This document shows positions 11,858-23,124 of a DNA stretch of 64,000 nt, in pieces. Location of the stretch: positions 112,273,397 through 112,337,396 of the forward strand of contig CM051456.1 in NCBI GenBank assembly GCA_028274465.1, read 5' to 3'. The notes below the pieces were generated by a model. That model had not been told where the DNA came from, did not search any database, and was given only the letters and a program-made list of their open reading frames with translations. Numbering within the stretch: position 1 is the stretch's first letter; every line of letters begins with the position of its first letter. Position numbers and translations under genes: made by a program. The DNA comes from Plantago ovata. Taxonomy: Eukaryota > Streptophyta > Magnoliopsida > Lamiales > Plantaginaceae.

Positions 11858-11984
11858 GGAAACTAATATACATATATCATCATCACACTCAAATACAAAA
11901 CACTAAAATACAAACTCTTAATGTGTTTAGACAAATACAAGATGTGTTTAGACAAATCCGTCGTTATATGTGAACACGAAAGGA

Positions 11985-12067
11985 TGTCTGGATCTTTAGG
12001 ATCTTGAAATCTCCATCTTTAGTTACTGACTAAAGATGGAGACTTCAAACTCCTAAACATCCAGACA
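11985..12067. ncRNA. MIRNA-like fold-back hairpin in the CACTA element
   Basis: Two 39-base arms (11,985-12,023 and 12,029-12,067) pair with 4 mismatches around a 5-base loop, and weaker pairing continues outside. The stem length and near-perfect pairing resemble a young plant MIRNA precursor or a miniature inverted duplication. No mature sequence was recognised and transcription is unknown. Confidence 0.45.
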
Positions 12068-12141
12068 CATTTCTTGCTCACATAATACATTATGTATATA
12101 CAACTTATTAAGAATAGAGGGTTTACATGATTACGATATTG

Positions 12142-12240
12142 AACTAAACTTTGAGAATGGCTGAAATACGCTGGTACAGTAACAACGGCATTAGAAATGT
12201 TGTTGTTACGGTACCAGCATACTACAATCATTCACAAGCC
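12142..12240. other. Palindromic HSP70-like fragment in the CACTA element
   Basis: Both strands encode an HSP70-like peptide: NVVVTVPAYYNHSQ on plus and NAVVTVPAYFSHSQ on minus. These resemble the HSP70 ATPase-domain motif around AVVTVPAYF. The two halves form an inverted repeat with core arms GCTGGTACAGTAACAAC and GTTGTTACGGTACCAGC. It looks like a captured gene fragment duplicated head to head. It is not a functional chaperone. Confidence 0.55.
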
Positions 12241-12558
12241 CAGGCCAAGTACCATACCATTCATCAATCTATATATGGAAGTGATGGTGTGTCCGAAGGA
12301 CAGTGTGTTTGTATTTTTATGCATATACGTATATCATCATCACACTTTATAAAATGATTAGATATTACCAAAAATCCTTTAATTTCGAAAATCTTAAAAG
12401 TCATTACATAAATGTATGCCTCATAAATTTTTCCTATACATGAATGTGGCTACATGAATGTGTACATTAATACATTAACAATAAAGTGTATTTGTCATTT
12501 AGAATTCCCAACACCAACTATAAGAAGTCACCTAATTTTAACATATTCTCACACAAAT

Positions 12559-12874
12559 ATGGAAAACCCTAACAAATTCAAATTTGAAGAAACACCCCCA
12601 CATTCCCCCCCCCCCTTCTCCCCCACCACAAGTTCAGCCCGAGATATGGGCTGAAATGGAGGAAGCTATGGAAGAGGCATTTCCTCCACCTCCTCCCAAG
12701 TCTCCTACTCCTCCCCCTTGTGAGCACAAGGAGGTTGAGTACTTTCGAAGACCTTTGAGTTTTCTGCAAGCTATGTCAACAGCGGCTTGTCGATCCAAAG
12801 GATGTCATCGACTGGTCACTCTTGAATGAGGAGTCAAGCTCCGAGGACGAGGACGACGGGATGAAGAGTGACTA
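12559..12874 (+). other. Pro-rich, acidic-tailed coding-like remnant in the CACTA element
   Basis: The plus strand has a frame with Pro runs (PPPPPKSPTPPP) followed, after a frame change near 12,770, by VDPKDVIDWSLLN and an acidic tail ending GMKSD and TAG. The frame change could be an indel or an unmodelled intron. The family was not recognised. It may be a second CACTA-encoded product. Confidence 0.3.
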
Positions 12875-14330
12875 GAATTGAGTTATGTAAACTATATTAT
12901 TAATAAAAATTCTAACTTTTTATATTTTCTATCTTTCTAATATGTGTTCATTGCAGTCACATATTCTTTTTTTCTTATTCAGTTAATTAATCATTTTTTT
13001 CCTTTTTGCTTATTGAGTTAATTATTAAGTATTTTCAAAATTGAGTTAAACTAAGTACATAATAACATAAAAGAAAAAAAAGAAAAAAGGAAAAAAAAAA
13101 GGGTTAGGCAGGTTAAACAAAATTCACTTGATGTACTATCTAAATTAACAATTAACAAGTTTCTAAATTAACAATTATTCAATCAAGAAACCCTAAACCC
13201 TAAATTAAAATTAACATACCCTAAATTAAAATTAATAAACTGACACTTAAGAATCCTAACCTTTTAAATGGGGAAGAGAGGGAGAAAGTAAGTGGTGGTG
13301 GTCCGGCCCGGTGGCGGTCCGGCGGTGGAGGTGCCTTGCTCCTCGTATCCTAGCCTCCAATAAACATAGAACAAATTCAATCAAAATCACCATCAAAATC
13401 AAAATCACTATCAAAATGAAAAATACCCAAAATTTAGGGTTTATGTTAATTACCTCAGACTGTTGAAAAAACCTCCAAATTGATTAGGATCGACCTCCTT
13501 GTTGGATAGGCTTCGATTTGAGCTAAAATTTGCTTGAATTGGTTGAGTTTGGAGATGGATCGAAGAAGAAGAAGAAGAAGAAACGAGAGAAAAAGAAAAA
13601 TGGAGAAACAGAGAAATGAGGAAGAAGAAAGGTCGCCCGTTTGTATATCGCGACTTAGCGACGGATGAACTCATCCGTCGCTATATGTTTATTTATTTAC
13701 TTATTTTCCTTTTTTCCTTCATAAAAAATAGTCTGGTCAACATATTTAGCGACGGATAAAGTTATCTGTCGCTATAATAGCGACGGATAAATATATCCGT
13801 CGCTAATTAGAACACAAACTGGATGTTTCGTGGCATGAATTGAGCTTCGAGCGCAATTCGTGTTCATCCGTCGCTACACTCACCGATCCATCGCTAAATA
13901 GCGACGGATGCTATCCGTATCTATTATTCCGTCGCTAAATGGTTGTTTTCTTGTAGTGCGACAATGTCGATGTTGCCCAAAAGATCCAGCAGCTCGAGCA
14001 AGCCATGGGCCAGTCAAACTCATCCGTCTCTGATATCGCCCCCGATACGGCCCACTACAACCCTTCCGATCTGAGCTCCTGGCTCCAGTCCATGCTCACC
14101 GGTTTGGATCAGCCCACACCCGATCCGTTCCTTTTACCACCAAATAACAACATCACAAACAACAATAAACGAAGGCCGCCGGGAAACTCCATTTTCGTCA
14201 CCGTACGAGCTCCCTCCACCACGGGTCGGTCATGGCCTCTCCAAGGTAGACGAAACACACCACCGGAAAGCTCCACGTGCCGACTGTCGATTTGGGAAGT
14301 TGACCGTTTTGAAATTTGGTTCCGATAGGA

Positions 14331-14628
14331 TTGTAGATCGGGACGAGGGGAGTCTAATGGTGTGTTTCGTTTCGTGGTGGGTGGCGTAACGATGAAGATT
14401 TGGCCGGATTGTTTTTCACGGTGAGAAAGGTTGGAGTCGGTGACAAGAGAGAAGGGAGAGAAAGTGAACTGAAATGTGGCAGGCTAGAGAGAGAGACGAG
14501 TTTTGTCACCCATCAACAGTAACTCGGTTTGTGGCTTTTGTTATTTAACAAAAGTCAATTGCAACCCAAATACTACATCAATCCAAAGTAACAAAATACC
14601 AAAGCTCAATTTAAACCCAAACAGACCG
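14331..14628. other. Spacer between the DELLA fragment and copy B
   Basis: About 300 bases without a recognisable gene. No GRAS-domain sequence was seen in any frame, which supports the DELLA fragment being truncated. Confidence 0.5.
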
Positions 14629-14788
14629 AACTTATTCATGCTTAAGACTCAACTAGGCCAATTTTAAGTTTAGGAATTGATTTGTTCTCTGCAGGGGCAT
14701 TATGTGTTATATGGACTACACCTCTAGTGACCACATTGGGCATGTTTCTCACTATTCCACTTGCCATGGTTGCGGATATGTTAATCCG

Positions 14789-15200
14789 CTATTTATATTC
14801 TTGGCTCCGTTCAGGTAAATAAAGCATGTCTGTGAATATGTTTGAATTTAACCTCCAAGGCTTTCTCAGCAAGTCATGGGCCTCATGGCATTTAGCAACA
14901 AGAACTTGAAACAGTGGGACAATAGCATCACCACCATCAACCATTTTCCAAACATTCTCCGAATCAATCTCCACCTACAGTTTCTGCACGCCACTTTCTC
15001 AAGCCAGAGAGAGGCCGTGGGCTAGAGCTTGAAGCTCTTACTCATCAACAGACGGTGTTTGTAACTGCTGGAAAAATCCCCATATATATCCAACTCCCTC
15101 TTTCGTCACACCGCCCACGGCACCTTGATTTGAGTCAGGTTTTGCACTTCCATCCGTGTTTAACTTCACCCAGTTAGGAGCCGGACTGCTGGAGGACCCC
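14789..15200 (-). pseudogene. RNase H-like (RVT_3) fragment, copy B
   Basis: Same fragment as at 2,403-2,735. The second half is better preserved here, with EIDSENVWKMVDGGDAIVP followed by QVLVAKC, as in the C-terminal part of plant LINE RNase H domains. The first half (KLNTDG-type block with DESELQAL-like sequence) is in another frame and ends in a stop. Confidence 0.65.
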
Positions 15201-15388
15201 ATCTCAGACTGCCCCTGTTCAGCAGCCCACCATTGAAGCCTGTGAACAGGGCAAGCTTCTCATTGTTCTAGTTGTACTTGCCTTGGTTTGCCCATCTAAC
15301 CTAAGTTCGAGCAGTATCTATAAGCTCAAATTTACACATGCTAGCTTACATACCCCCAAGTATACTGTAATTGTATTATTAACAAAAA

Positions 15389-15544
15389 TCAAGAATCAAT
15401 TGGAATTGGCAGAGGCAAATACTGGACGAACACTTCATGATCAGGCTCGAGTAAGTTGATATGATCCAGGATTGGCATCAAGTCGAATCCAATTACCCGC
15501 AACTGTGGGTTAGAGTGACCATGTAGGAGCACATGAGAAGATAT
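15389..15544 (-). other. Exon-like ORF of unknown origin, copy B (51 codons)
   Basis: The 3' splice site TTTCTTGCAG is followed by 51 open codons (HSNPQLRVIGFDLMPILDH, then EVFVQYLPLPIPIDS) and TGA. Composition and periodicity look protein-coding. The five extra bases relative to copy A keep this frame open, so copy B is probably the ancestral form. No family was recognised. Confidence 0.4.
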
Positions 15545-16133
15545 CTGCAAGAAACATGAACATCACAGAATGAATTTGCCGCTTAATCTGAATGACATCT
15601 GGAGCAGAATCTATGAATAAGAAACCATAAAAACAAGAAGTCAATCTAAGTTGGGAAACATTTAAAAAAAAAAAAAAAATTCACATATCATGTTCTTTTG
15701 TGGAATTTTACCGAACACCTTGCAAATTTGCAAATGACTGATCCAACATAATACTAGTAAACTTGAGACCTGCCTAACGCATTCAATAAGAAACCGAAAT
15801 ACAAATGATGAGCAATATACACAGCTGTAAACAGGAAGATAGAACTTAGCAAAGATAAGCCCCTAACCCCTTTTCTTGTATGTGTGGGGTAAACATCAGG
15901 AAATCAAATTTAATTACAATAAAGATAAAGATCCAAAAGGTTAAACACCAGTAACATCATAACTTAGATCACAGTTAGCACAAATGCCACTTCAAAACTA
16001 GTTTAATTACCACTAATCCTCAAGTTCCAAATATATACTTGTATAAAAATATAAGTCTGATAGGACGATAAGGGACAACATCATTTAGTGTTGGGTTGCC
16101 AATAAGAATACCTCGACCATTTGACTCCGACTT

Positions 16134-19100
16134 CTATATTCCACGAGCCAATAGAAGCTGGACGAGTGTCTTCTTCAGTAGTGACTTCACCAACAATTTT
16201 CCAGCAGGGAATATCAACTCCTCCTCCAAATTACCGTGCTTTATTTTAAATATAAGCAACCCATCAGATTCAACAGAGATAGTACGTCGTGAGAGCTGAA
16301 TCATGTCGCTCTTACCATGAAAGGGCACCTTACCACCTCTGGAGTCAAGTAGAACAACGTCCATGCCCTGTGTGATGTCAGTACAGGCAGTAAAACAGCA
16401 GTCTGGCTGCTGCTCATCCCTCCTTGTAACCTGCACGGAGATAGTGGCCACAAGGCTGAAGATGACAATGGTACGTGTCAAATCCAGCAAGTAGGGCTTT
16501 CCGGTGTCCGGTTTTGTGCACACAAACGGTTTGTCTGTCTCCTTATCTTGAAAGTCTTTCACCTTTTGCATGTCGTTCACTTTGCCATCCTCACAGCAAA
16601 TGGATACGCTCAGATATTTGTACTCAGATTCAGTAGTGCTCTTCAACTTCAGGGTTCCTTGTATAACAAGACGATGCGGAGGAGCCCAAGGAGGAAGGGT
16701 AGGACCTGTGAGTAGTAAATATGGATCCTGCGGCATAAATGCATAGCCAGTGATTAATAAGTAGATCACATGCTTACTTTTAATCCTAATGAAAGAATGG
16801 ACTGGAATATGGCAAATGAAATTAATAAATTTGTTAAAGTGTAAAACTCTCAAGTATAAAAACTTGTCCTGGAAATCAGTGGCAGCGGCCAACTTACGGT
16901 AAAGCACATGCAATTAATTTGACAATAGCCAAACAAATTGAGTTGGGTAAACAAGCATGGATGTTGAAATCTTTCCTAACCCTTGGAACTTAGAAACTGC
17001 TAGTGTAAATAAATTTTTGACGACCCTTGGAACTGAGTGTACACAAGTAACAAGTAAAGTGTAACCAGAGAAGAAGTATGAGCTAGAAGCACAATCAATC
17101 AAAACTGTGGAGCAAGCATATATGCATAAATGATAATTAGCTAGCCTGCCTAATAATTAGTCGAATCGATAAAAAATTGCACGCAAATAAACAATATATC
17201 TATAATTGATCATTGCTTCTCAAATTGAATTCTAAAGAAAAAAGGAAAAAAGAATGAAATTAGTCTTTAAGCAAAATACTTGATGGTACATATAAAGGAC
17301 TGTAGTGACAAATAGCTTTGTTGGCCTAAGAACTTGATATTCATCAAGGAACTAAAACATGTTGATTTTAGCATTACCCATCCCACAGACTATTTAAGTT
17401 TCACAGTGACTTCTACATTGTTCATTATCAAATGTTAAATATTGCACCAAGTGCACAGCATAAAATTAGTAAAAAGATAGCAGGTGGAGATGATGGTAAT
17501 TAAGTTACCAGGTTCATCCACAGGGCAAGCTTGTCATTGTTCTAGTTGTACTTGCCTTGGTTTTGCAGCTTAAAGTGTAAGCACACTACATTCAAAGAGT
17601 TCATGACTTGATTTTTAAGCCCATGTAACCTAAGTTCGAGCAGTATCTATAAGCTCAAGTTTACAAATGCTAGCTTACATAACCCAAGTATACTTACCGT
17701 AATTGTATTATTAACCCAAGTAACGAGTAAAGTGGAAGTAGAGAAGAAGTATGAGCTAGAAGCACAATCAATCAAACTTGTGGAGCCAGCATATATGCAT
17801 AAATGATGCCAGGCACATTCACAACTAAAATTGAATGAATTAGCTAGCCTACCTAATAAGTTAGTTGAATCGATCAAAACATGGCACTGATATACTATAC
17901 AACGTGGCAAAAGACTTTATACGACGGCAATTTACGCCTAATTCTTTTACCACAGCTTTTTATGCCACGGCACTGCTACGCTTTATAAGTGTGGTATATA
18001 TTTTTTGCCACGCTTTAAAAGTGTGGTATAAAGCCTTATTTGTTGTAGTTAACTTATGGTAAAGCACGTGCAATTAATTTTCCAATAGCCAACCAAAAGC
18101 ATGTATGCTGAAATCTTTCAAAACACTAGGAACTTAGAAACTGCTTGTGTAAATAAATCTTTGACGAGCCTTGGAACTGAGTGTACATAAGTAATGAGTA
18201 AAGTGGAACCAGTTAAAATGTTAAAGCATAATCAATCAACAGTGTGGAGTGAGCATATAGCATAAATGATACCAGGTGCACAACTAAAATTGATGGAATT
18301 AACTAAGCGGCCTAATATATAAGTTAGTGGAATCTAAAAGGCTCAATCAAAAGATGCACGCACATTAATAATACATTACATATTGAAAACAGCATTTGGT
18401 TTAGAATTATAATTATATGGGCTAGCTGTTAGTAAACTAAGAAACCAATGTGCATGCATATAACAGAATGTAAGAGTAGAAAACAAATGAAATGAACCTT
18501 TTGGGTGAGGGTTTGGGGGTTGTTTCTGTTGCGGTTGAAGATAACTTGGTAATCAAATTCAGTTTGGGAATAGACGTGAATGAGACCATACACATCCAGT
18601 GTATCCATACCCTCTCTAGTAAGTTTGATTGAACATATCTGCACGGTGTGAGGCCGATTACTTACACAAGGAACTGCAGAAAGGCAAGGCATTCATTCAG
18701 TTATTTAAACATGCATACATACATAGATAACACACACATACTTGCATCATTCAGTAGGAATGAATAAGATTAATATTTATAGAAAAAAAAACATGGGTAG
18801 AAAATAAAGTGCTTACCGTGGAGAGACAGAAACTCAGGGTTCCATGGGAATTTCAAACAAAACGAATCCAGAGCTTCTCCTCCTTCGTCTTCTTCTTCTT
18901 CTTCTTCTTCTTCTTCTCCTCCTTCATCATCATACTCTTCCTCTTCCACTTCCTCTTCATCATCATATTCCTCTTCATTTTCCTCGTCGTATATCTTGAT
19001 CCAGTAATCCTCATCAAATATGTTAATCCAGCGCGTCTCCTCGTTCCGCATCATATCCATATAACTCCTCCAGTGTTTTCCCAAAGGCATCTCCCTCTCA

Positions 19101-19336
19101 ATCATGTGCCACTTCTGGTTCATCATCTCTTCTTTATTTGTCATCAGATCCCTAATAATAACTTCGTTCTTAATTCGCATAGCTATAAAACAAGCATCGC
19201 TATCAGAGATCTCACGTTCCGCCCGCTGCGGCTGGATCTCACGTTCCGCCCGCTGCTCCAGCCAACGAAGTGCATCCCAATATTCTTTCTCGTTCGCTTC
19301 CTTCCAGAGCAACACATCCATGGGCGTTGTCTTCAT
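16134..19336 (-). pseudogene. DUF6598-domain gene copy B, frameshifted near the C-terminus
   Basis: Exons join(19336..18817, 18673..18498, 16727..16134) keep phase and would give 429 aa. The domain blocks match copy A (NRNRNNPQTLTQ, DPYLLLTGP, FTACTD, VVLLDSRGGKVP), but one A is missing near 16,191 (CACCAACAA against CACCAAACAA in copy A). The last 38 residues of copy A, including the conserved GVKWSR end, are replaced by 20 unrelated ones. Exon 1 has a shorter Glu tract and an extra tandem repeat of a 27-bp unit (19,208-19,256) giving two RAEREI blocks. It may still make a protein with an altered tail, or the lost base may be a sequencing error. Confidence 0.72.
17890..18049. mobile_element. 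CACTA-type terminal remnant in intron 2 of DUF6598 copy B
   Basis: Counterpart of 5,409-5,573, lacking a 14-base piece near its left end. The shared position shows that the insertion predates the segmental duplication. Confidence 0.45.
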
Positions 19337-19553
19337 CTCGCTTGTACCTCGGAAATTTCGATCCGATAAGCTTTCGAAACCCTAGATTTCGATCGCCTCT
19401 GGTTTCTTCCGTGTGTATATATATTTATTATTTATTATAATTATAGATTTTTCTTTTCTCTCTTTGGAGATAATATACTTGTTTGTTACTTGTCAGATTA
19501 GTTCATGGCTTGTTTGAATATTCTTCTGAGACAGCAGAGGTCCAGTCAGAATT

Positions 19554-20448
19554 GTGTGCATTGACCTCTCAGGTCAGACCATGTGGATGGAAGAAGTAAT
19601 TGCTAGTTACGAAGATGATAAGCATATTACAGACTTGTTAGTAGCAGCTTCCATGAATGCAAATTGTGGGGAGTTGTACTCAGTAGTTGAAGGAATTTTG
19701 AGGTATAAAAGCAAGATTGTTATTGGTACTTCATGTGATACTAAACTTAAAATCATGGAGGCACTACATAGCACTGCTATTGGTGGACATTCAGGGGTCC
19801 ATACATGGTATTTGAGGGCTAATAACTTATTCTACTGGAAGGAAATGAAAAGAGACATTGAGGAGTTTGTCTTGAGCTGTGATATGTGCAAAAAATGTAA
19901 GGATGAATCAGTTCCATACCCCGGTTTGCTACATCCATTATTTGTTCCTAATGGCCCTTGAACACACATTTCCATGGATTTCATTGAGGGGTTACCAAAA
20001 TTAGAAGGGAAGGGGGTTTATTTGGGTGATAGTAGACAGACTCACCAAATATGGTAATTTCATAGCTCTCAGTCACCCTTATACAACTGAAGGTTTGGCA
20101 TACATTTATTTACAACAGGTTCACAGGTTACATGGCGTCCCTGAGGTGATAGTTAGTGACAAAGATGTGGTGTTTCAGTCTCAATTTTGGAAAGAGTTCT
20201 TCAAGCTGCTGGGTACTAAATTGTCCATGAGAACAGGTCACCATCCTCAATCAGATGGACAGACTGAACGGTTGAATAGATGTTCTCCGGTGCATGCATG
20301 ATTATAATCATCAGAAAAGAAACAATGGGTAAAATGGCTTCCACTTGTAGAATGGTGGTACAACAGTTGTTACCATCATTCCATTAAAATGCCCCAATTC
20401 CAAACTTTCTATGGTTATGTTCCTCCACAACTTTCATTAGGGTCTTAC
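19554..20448 (+). pseudogene. Gypsy integrase, first part, broken
   Basis: The HHCC zinc-binding region is seen as GGHSGVH with CDMCKKC. The catalytic core follows with VDRLTKYG, VSDKDVVF and QSDGQTERLNRC, which holds the D, D and E positions. A TGA replaces a conserved Trp near 19,959, and the frame shifts by one base in a G run near 20,010. After the core, WLPLVEWWYN-type sequence continues to the solo LTR insertion at 20,448. It cannot encode a working integrase as it stands. Confidence 0.85.
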
Positions 20449-22530
20449 TGTAGGAAAATATGGTCAGAGTTACCCCTAGGGTACGCAGCGGAATTTCAAA
20501 AATTTTCTTAACATACAGGTTAATTGATTATGTATATGTCGTATATATTTAAACACGTCAATTAGAAGACTAACCTTACTTCCAAAGCAGCTTTCAAGTC
20601 TTCGTAATAATCTGGTGTATCTTCTCCTTCGTCGAAGTAGAAAATATCTGCAATACTTTGATTATCTGCAAGACAATAAAAGTTAGTTTCCAGCTCCCAG
20701 AACCTCAACCTTGGTATCCACGGATGAACAGCCTATCGGAAGAATGCTAGGATATTCTTTGTGTGACCAAGAAGACGGGGCGGCAATTCCTCCGGTGGTG
20801 GCGCGCGCGGGGGTGGCTAAAGAGGAGGGGAGAGTTTTTATTTTCTCTAAGAAAACTGGGTAGAATGACTGTCAAAGTCTGTGTCAAAAAACTCTCTAAT
20901 AGTCTACTATATATAGTAGTCTATAGAAGCCTAAAGCATAAGCAATTAGACTTCGTAAAGGAATAAGAATCTAATTCTTATCGCACAAGGAAACCAATAT
21001 CAAGTCTAGATTAATTCATTCCCAATCAAATTAAAACTCAATCAGAAAAATCTAACTTATCCCTTGGACTTCTAATAGAAGAAGGAGTCGAACTCCTTCC
21101 CCTACTCTATCCATGCGCGTGCGCGCTTCCTAGGGACAGTAGGTGGATCCCAATTTTGGGACCCACTTATAGTTCTAAGGCAATTCAAACTCCAAGTAGA
21201 ATTTGTCCAAGTGCATATGTTAATTCTAAATTAACATATCCTTTATAATCAAACCTCCATTATATTTTCAAAATATAATCTTTAATTGTATTTACATAAA
21301 ATACAATTAATTAGCCAATTCAATTAATAATTCCAAATCATTAATTGAGCCACCAATTATTATAATTAATTCTAAATCAATTATAATCCATCAATCACAA
21401 TTAATTCCAAATTAATTGTGATTCCATCTTCAAGGATATTCTGATAGACTGAATCACCACATAGTGTGACTCATAGGGCCTCACCGTATTAAGCAAGTCC
21501 TAGACTAGGCAACATGGAATTCCTAGACGGTTCCATTTGCAATATTAATACGTGAGGACGTTTGAGAGGTTTCTCAAAGCTAATCCTTTCGTTGCGAAGC
21601 CTGTTGCGCTCAACGCGGCGATGGTAACGTCCCTTCATCTGACTTGCTCGAATGTATCTAGGATCGATGAAGTGTCTATCCCAATAATACATCCACGGGC
21701 GTCTTCAGTGAGTTGCATGGTGAATCCAATATCTATTATGACCATCATAATAATATTGATACGCTGGCCAGCGGTTTTACCATCACAACTATGAACGACT
21801 ATGAGCAGTGCTCTCCTGTGCTACACTTGAGAGATGAATCCTTCACAGAATCACTTATCACCCCCATTTGTATTTAGCCATAATCCTGGATCGTGTCTTA
21901 GGTCAGCTGCTTATTCAGAGTTGACATCGACGGGCCCACCAAGGATATGGGGCAACAAATGTGATGATAAAGTCCTGTAAGTACAAAGGACGAATGGCAT
22001 CACTTCGACAACTCACCGGTTCCCATAGACACTTCGGTGTAGAGTATACATCGATGAGAGTGTCCGTTGGGTACTTCCATTGTTCGATAAAGCTTCTTCG
22101 AACAACTATGCGCAGTTATGGGAACGTTCCTTGATTGTCCAACAATCCGTTCCGTGGCCGTGGGATCGGCTCACACTTGCTCCAACAAGTATAACCTCCA
22201 CGCATACTAGTCTTGTCTGGTTCATTCAGACCCCCACATCCGAGATGAACCTCGACTAGGGAGGGTTTGGGATAGATGATAACTCACATAGCTCCCACTA
22301 TCTATGTGATCGGTCATCTATCCGAGGGGACATGTTTGATATCAATACAAACAGCAATAAAGATATGACATGCTGCAGCCTGGTGTAATATAAATATGAA
22401 AGCGATACTCAATAGTAAAATGCAACAAACATATATTATATTACGTTGACCTGTGTAATAGTACATATATGCCCTCTATAAGGGCACCATGCCCTTAGTA
22501 AGGACTGTCTCTAGGACATATACACTATCA
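20449..22530 (-). mobile_element. Solo LTR, 2,082 bp, inserted in the gypsy element with TSD CTTAC
   Basis: The insertion starts TGTAGGAAAAT and ends ...CACTATCA, with CTTAC directly before (20,444-20,448) and after (22,531-22,535). Removing it with one CTTAC rejoins the gypsy frame. There is no internal coding domain, so an LTR-LTR recombination product is most likely. The minus-strand start (TGATAGTGTATATG) suggests minus orientation. The superfamily is uncertain. A diverged relative lies at 48,643-50,520. Confidence 0.85.
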
Positions 22531-22535
22531 CTTAC

Positions 22536-23096
22536 TTGCAGACAACTGATACTTCAGCTCAGGTCATGATCCAAGACAGACAAAGGATGTTGCAAGTGCT
22601 TAAGGACAACATGTTCCTTGCTCAAGAGCGCATGAAGGCATATGCAGATGGTCACAGAACTGAAAGGGAGTTTGTAATTGGAGATTGGGCCTTTTTGAAG
22701 ATGCAACCGTTCAAGCATGGTAACACTTTACTCCGCAGACAAACAAAGTTATCTGTCAAATATTTTGGACCATTCAAGGTGATTGAATGTGTTGGGCCAG
22801 TGGCATACCACCTTGCTTTGCCTTCTTCCACTAAGATGCATGATGTGTTCCATGTATCCTTGCTCATGAAAAAGCTCAAAACCCGTTTCACTCCGATCCC
22901 TATTCTACCTGCTACTAACAGTGAAGGCGCTCCAATCATTGCTCCATCCGATGTGTTGGGTACTCGTGTGATTCAGCACCGTAACAAGAGTGTGGCTGAG
23001 TATTTGATTGAATGGGACAACTTGCCTGCAGCTGAAGCTACTTAGAAGAAAGCTGATACTATGAGGGTCCAGTTCCCACATTTTGTATTGCCTTGA
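22536..23096 (+). pseudogene. Gypsy integrase C-terminus and chromodomain, broken
   Basis: The frame continues from the first integrase part with DRQRMLQVLKDN, then GDWAFLKMQPF and KYFGPFKVIECVG, HDVFHVSLL, and a chromodomain-like block (VAEYLIEWDNLPAAEAT). A TAG replaces the conserved Trp at 23,043-23,045, and another stop follows just before the polypurine tract. These features place the element among chromoviruses. Confidence 0.85.
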
Positions 23097-23124
23097 GGAC
23101 AAGTCAATTATAAGAGGGAGGCAA

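Larger units (their letters stand above)
10440..13958 (-). mobile_element. CACTA (En/Spm) transposon, 3,519 bp, with 3-bp target duplication CGA
   Basis: The element starts CACTACAAGGAAAAC and ends with the complement of CACTACAAGAAAAC. It is flanked by CGA at 10,437-10,439 and 13,959-13,961. Both subterminal regions (about 10,460-10,770 and 13,650-13,940) carry many direct and inverted copies of TAGCGACGGA, the usual transposase-binding array. Its one recognisable gene (11,030-11,857, minus) is a small En/Spm-type protein. The DDE transposase is absent, so the element is probably non-autonomous. Confidence 0.93.
10370..14330 (+). pseudogene. DELLA-domain fragment (GAI/RGA-like), split by a CACTA element
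   Basis: The plus-strand sequence before 10,440 reads DEVDELFVVLGYNVKSC. After the CACTA element (10,440-13,958) it continues without loss of frame with VDVAQKIQQLEQAMG and then TAHYNPSDLSSWLQSML. These correspond to the DELLA, LEQ and TVHYNP motifs through which GRAS-family DELLA proteins bind the GID1 gibberellin receptor. DELLA is altered to DELFV. From about 14,170 the frame becomes unlike DELLA proteins and stops at 14,328, and no GRAS domain follows before copy B of the segmental duplication. The true N-terminus is also missing, since the nearby ATG is out of frame. It is a truncated relic, or possibly a DELLA-only gene before the insertion. Confidence 0.8.
14629..19512. repeat. Segmental direct duplication, copy B
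   Basis: Partner of 2,160-6,956. The right end falls exactly where gypsy retrotransposon sequence begins, and the left end abuts the spacer after the DELLA fragment. Genes lie in the same order and strand as in copy A. Confidence 0.92.

Noticed and set aside
20763-20966. 67-codon frame in the solo LTR
   Set aside because: Basic, low-complexity translation inside an LTR, with no gag or pol similarity.
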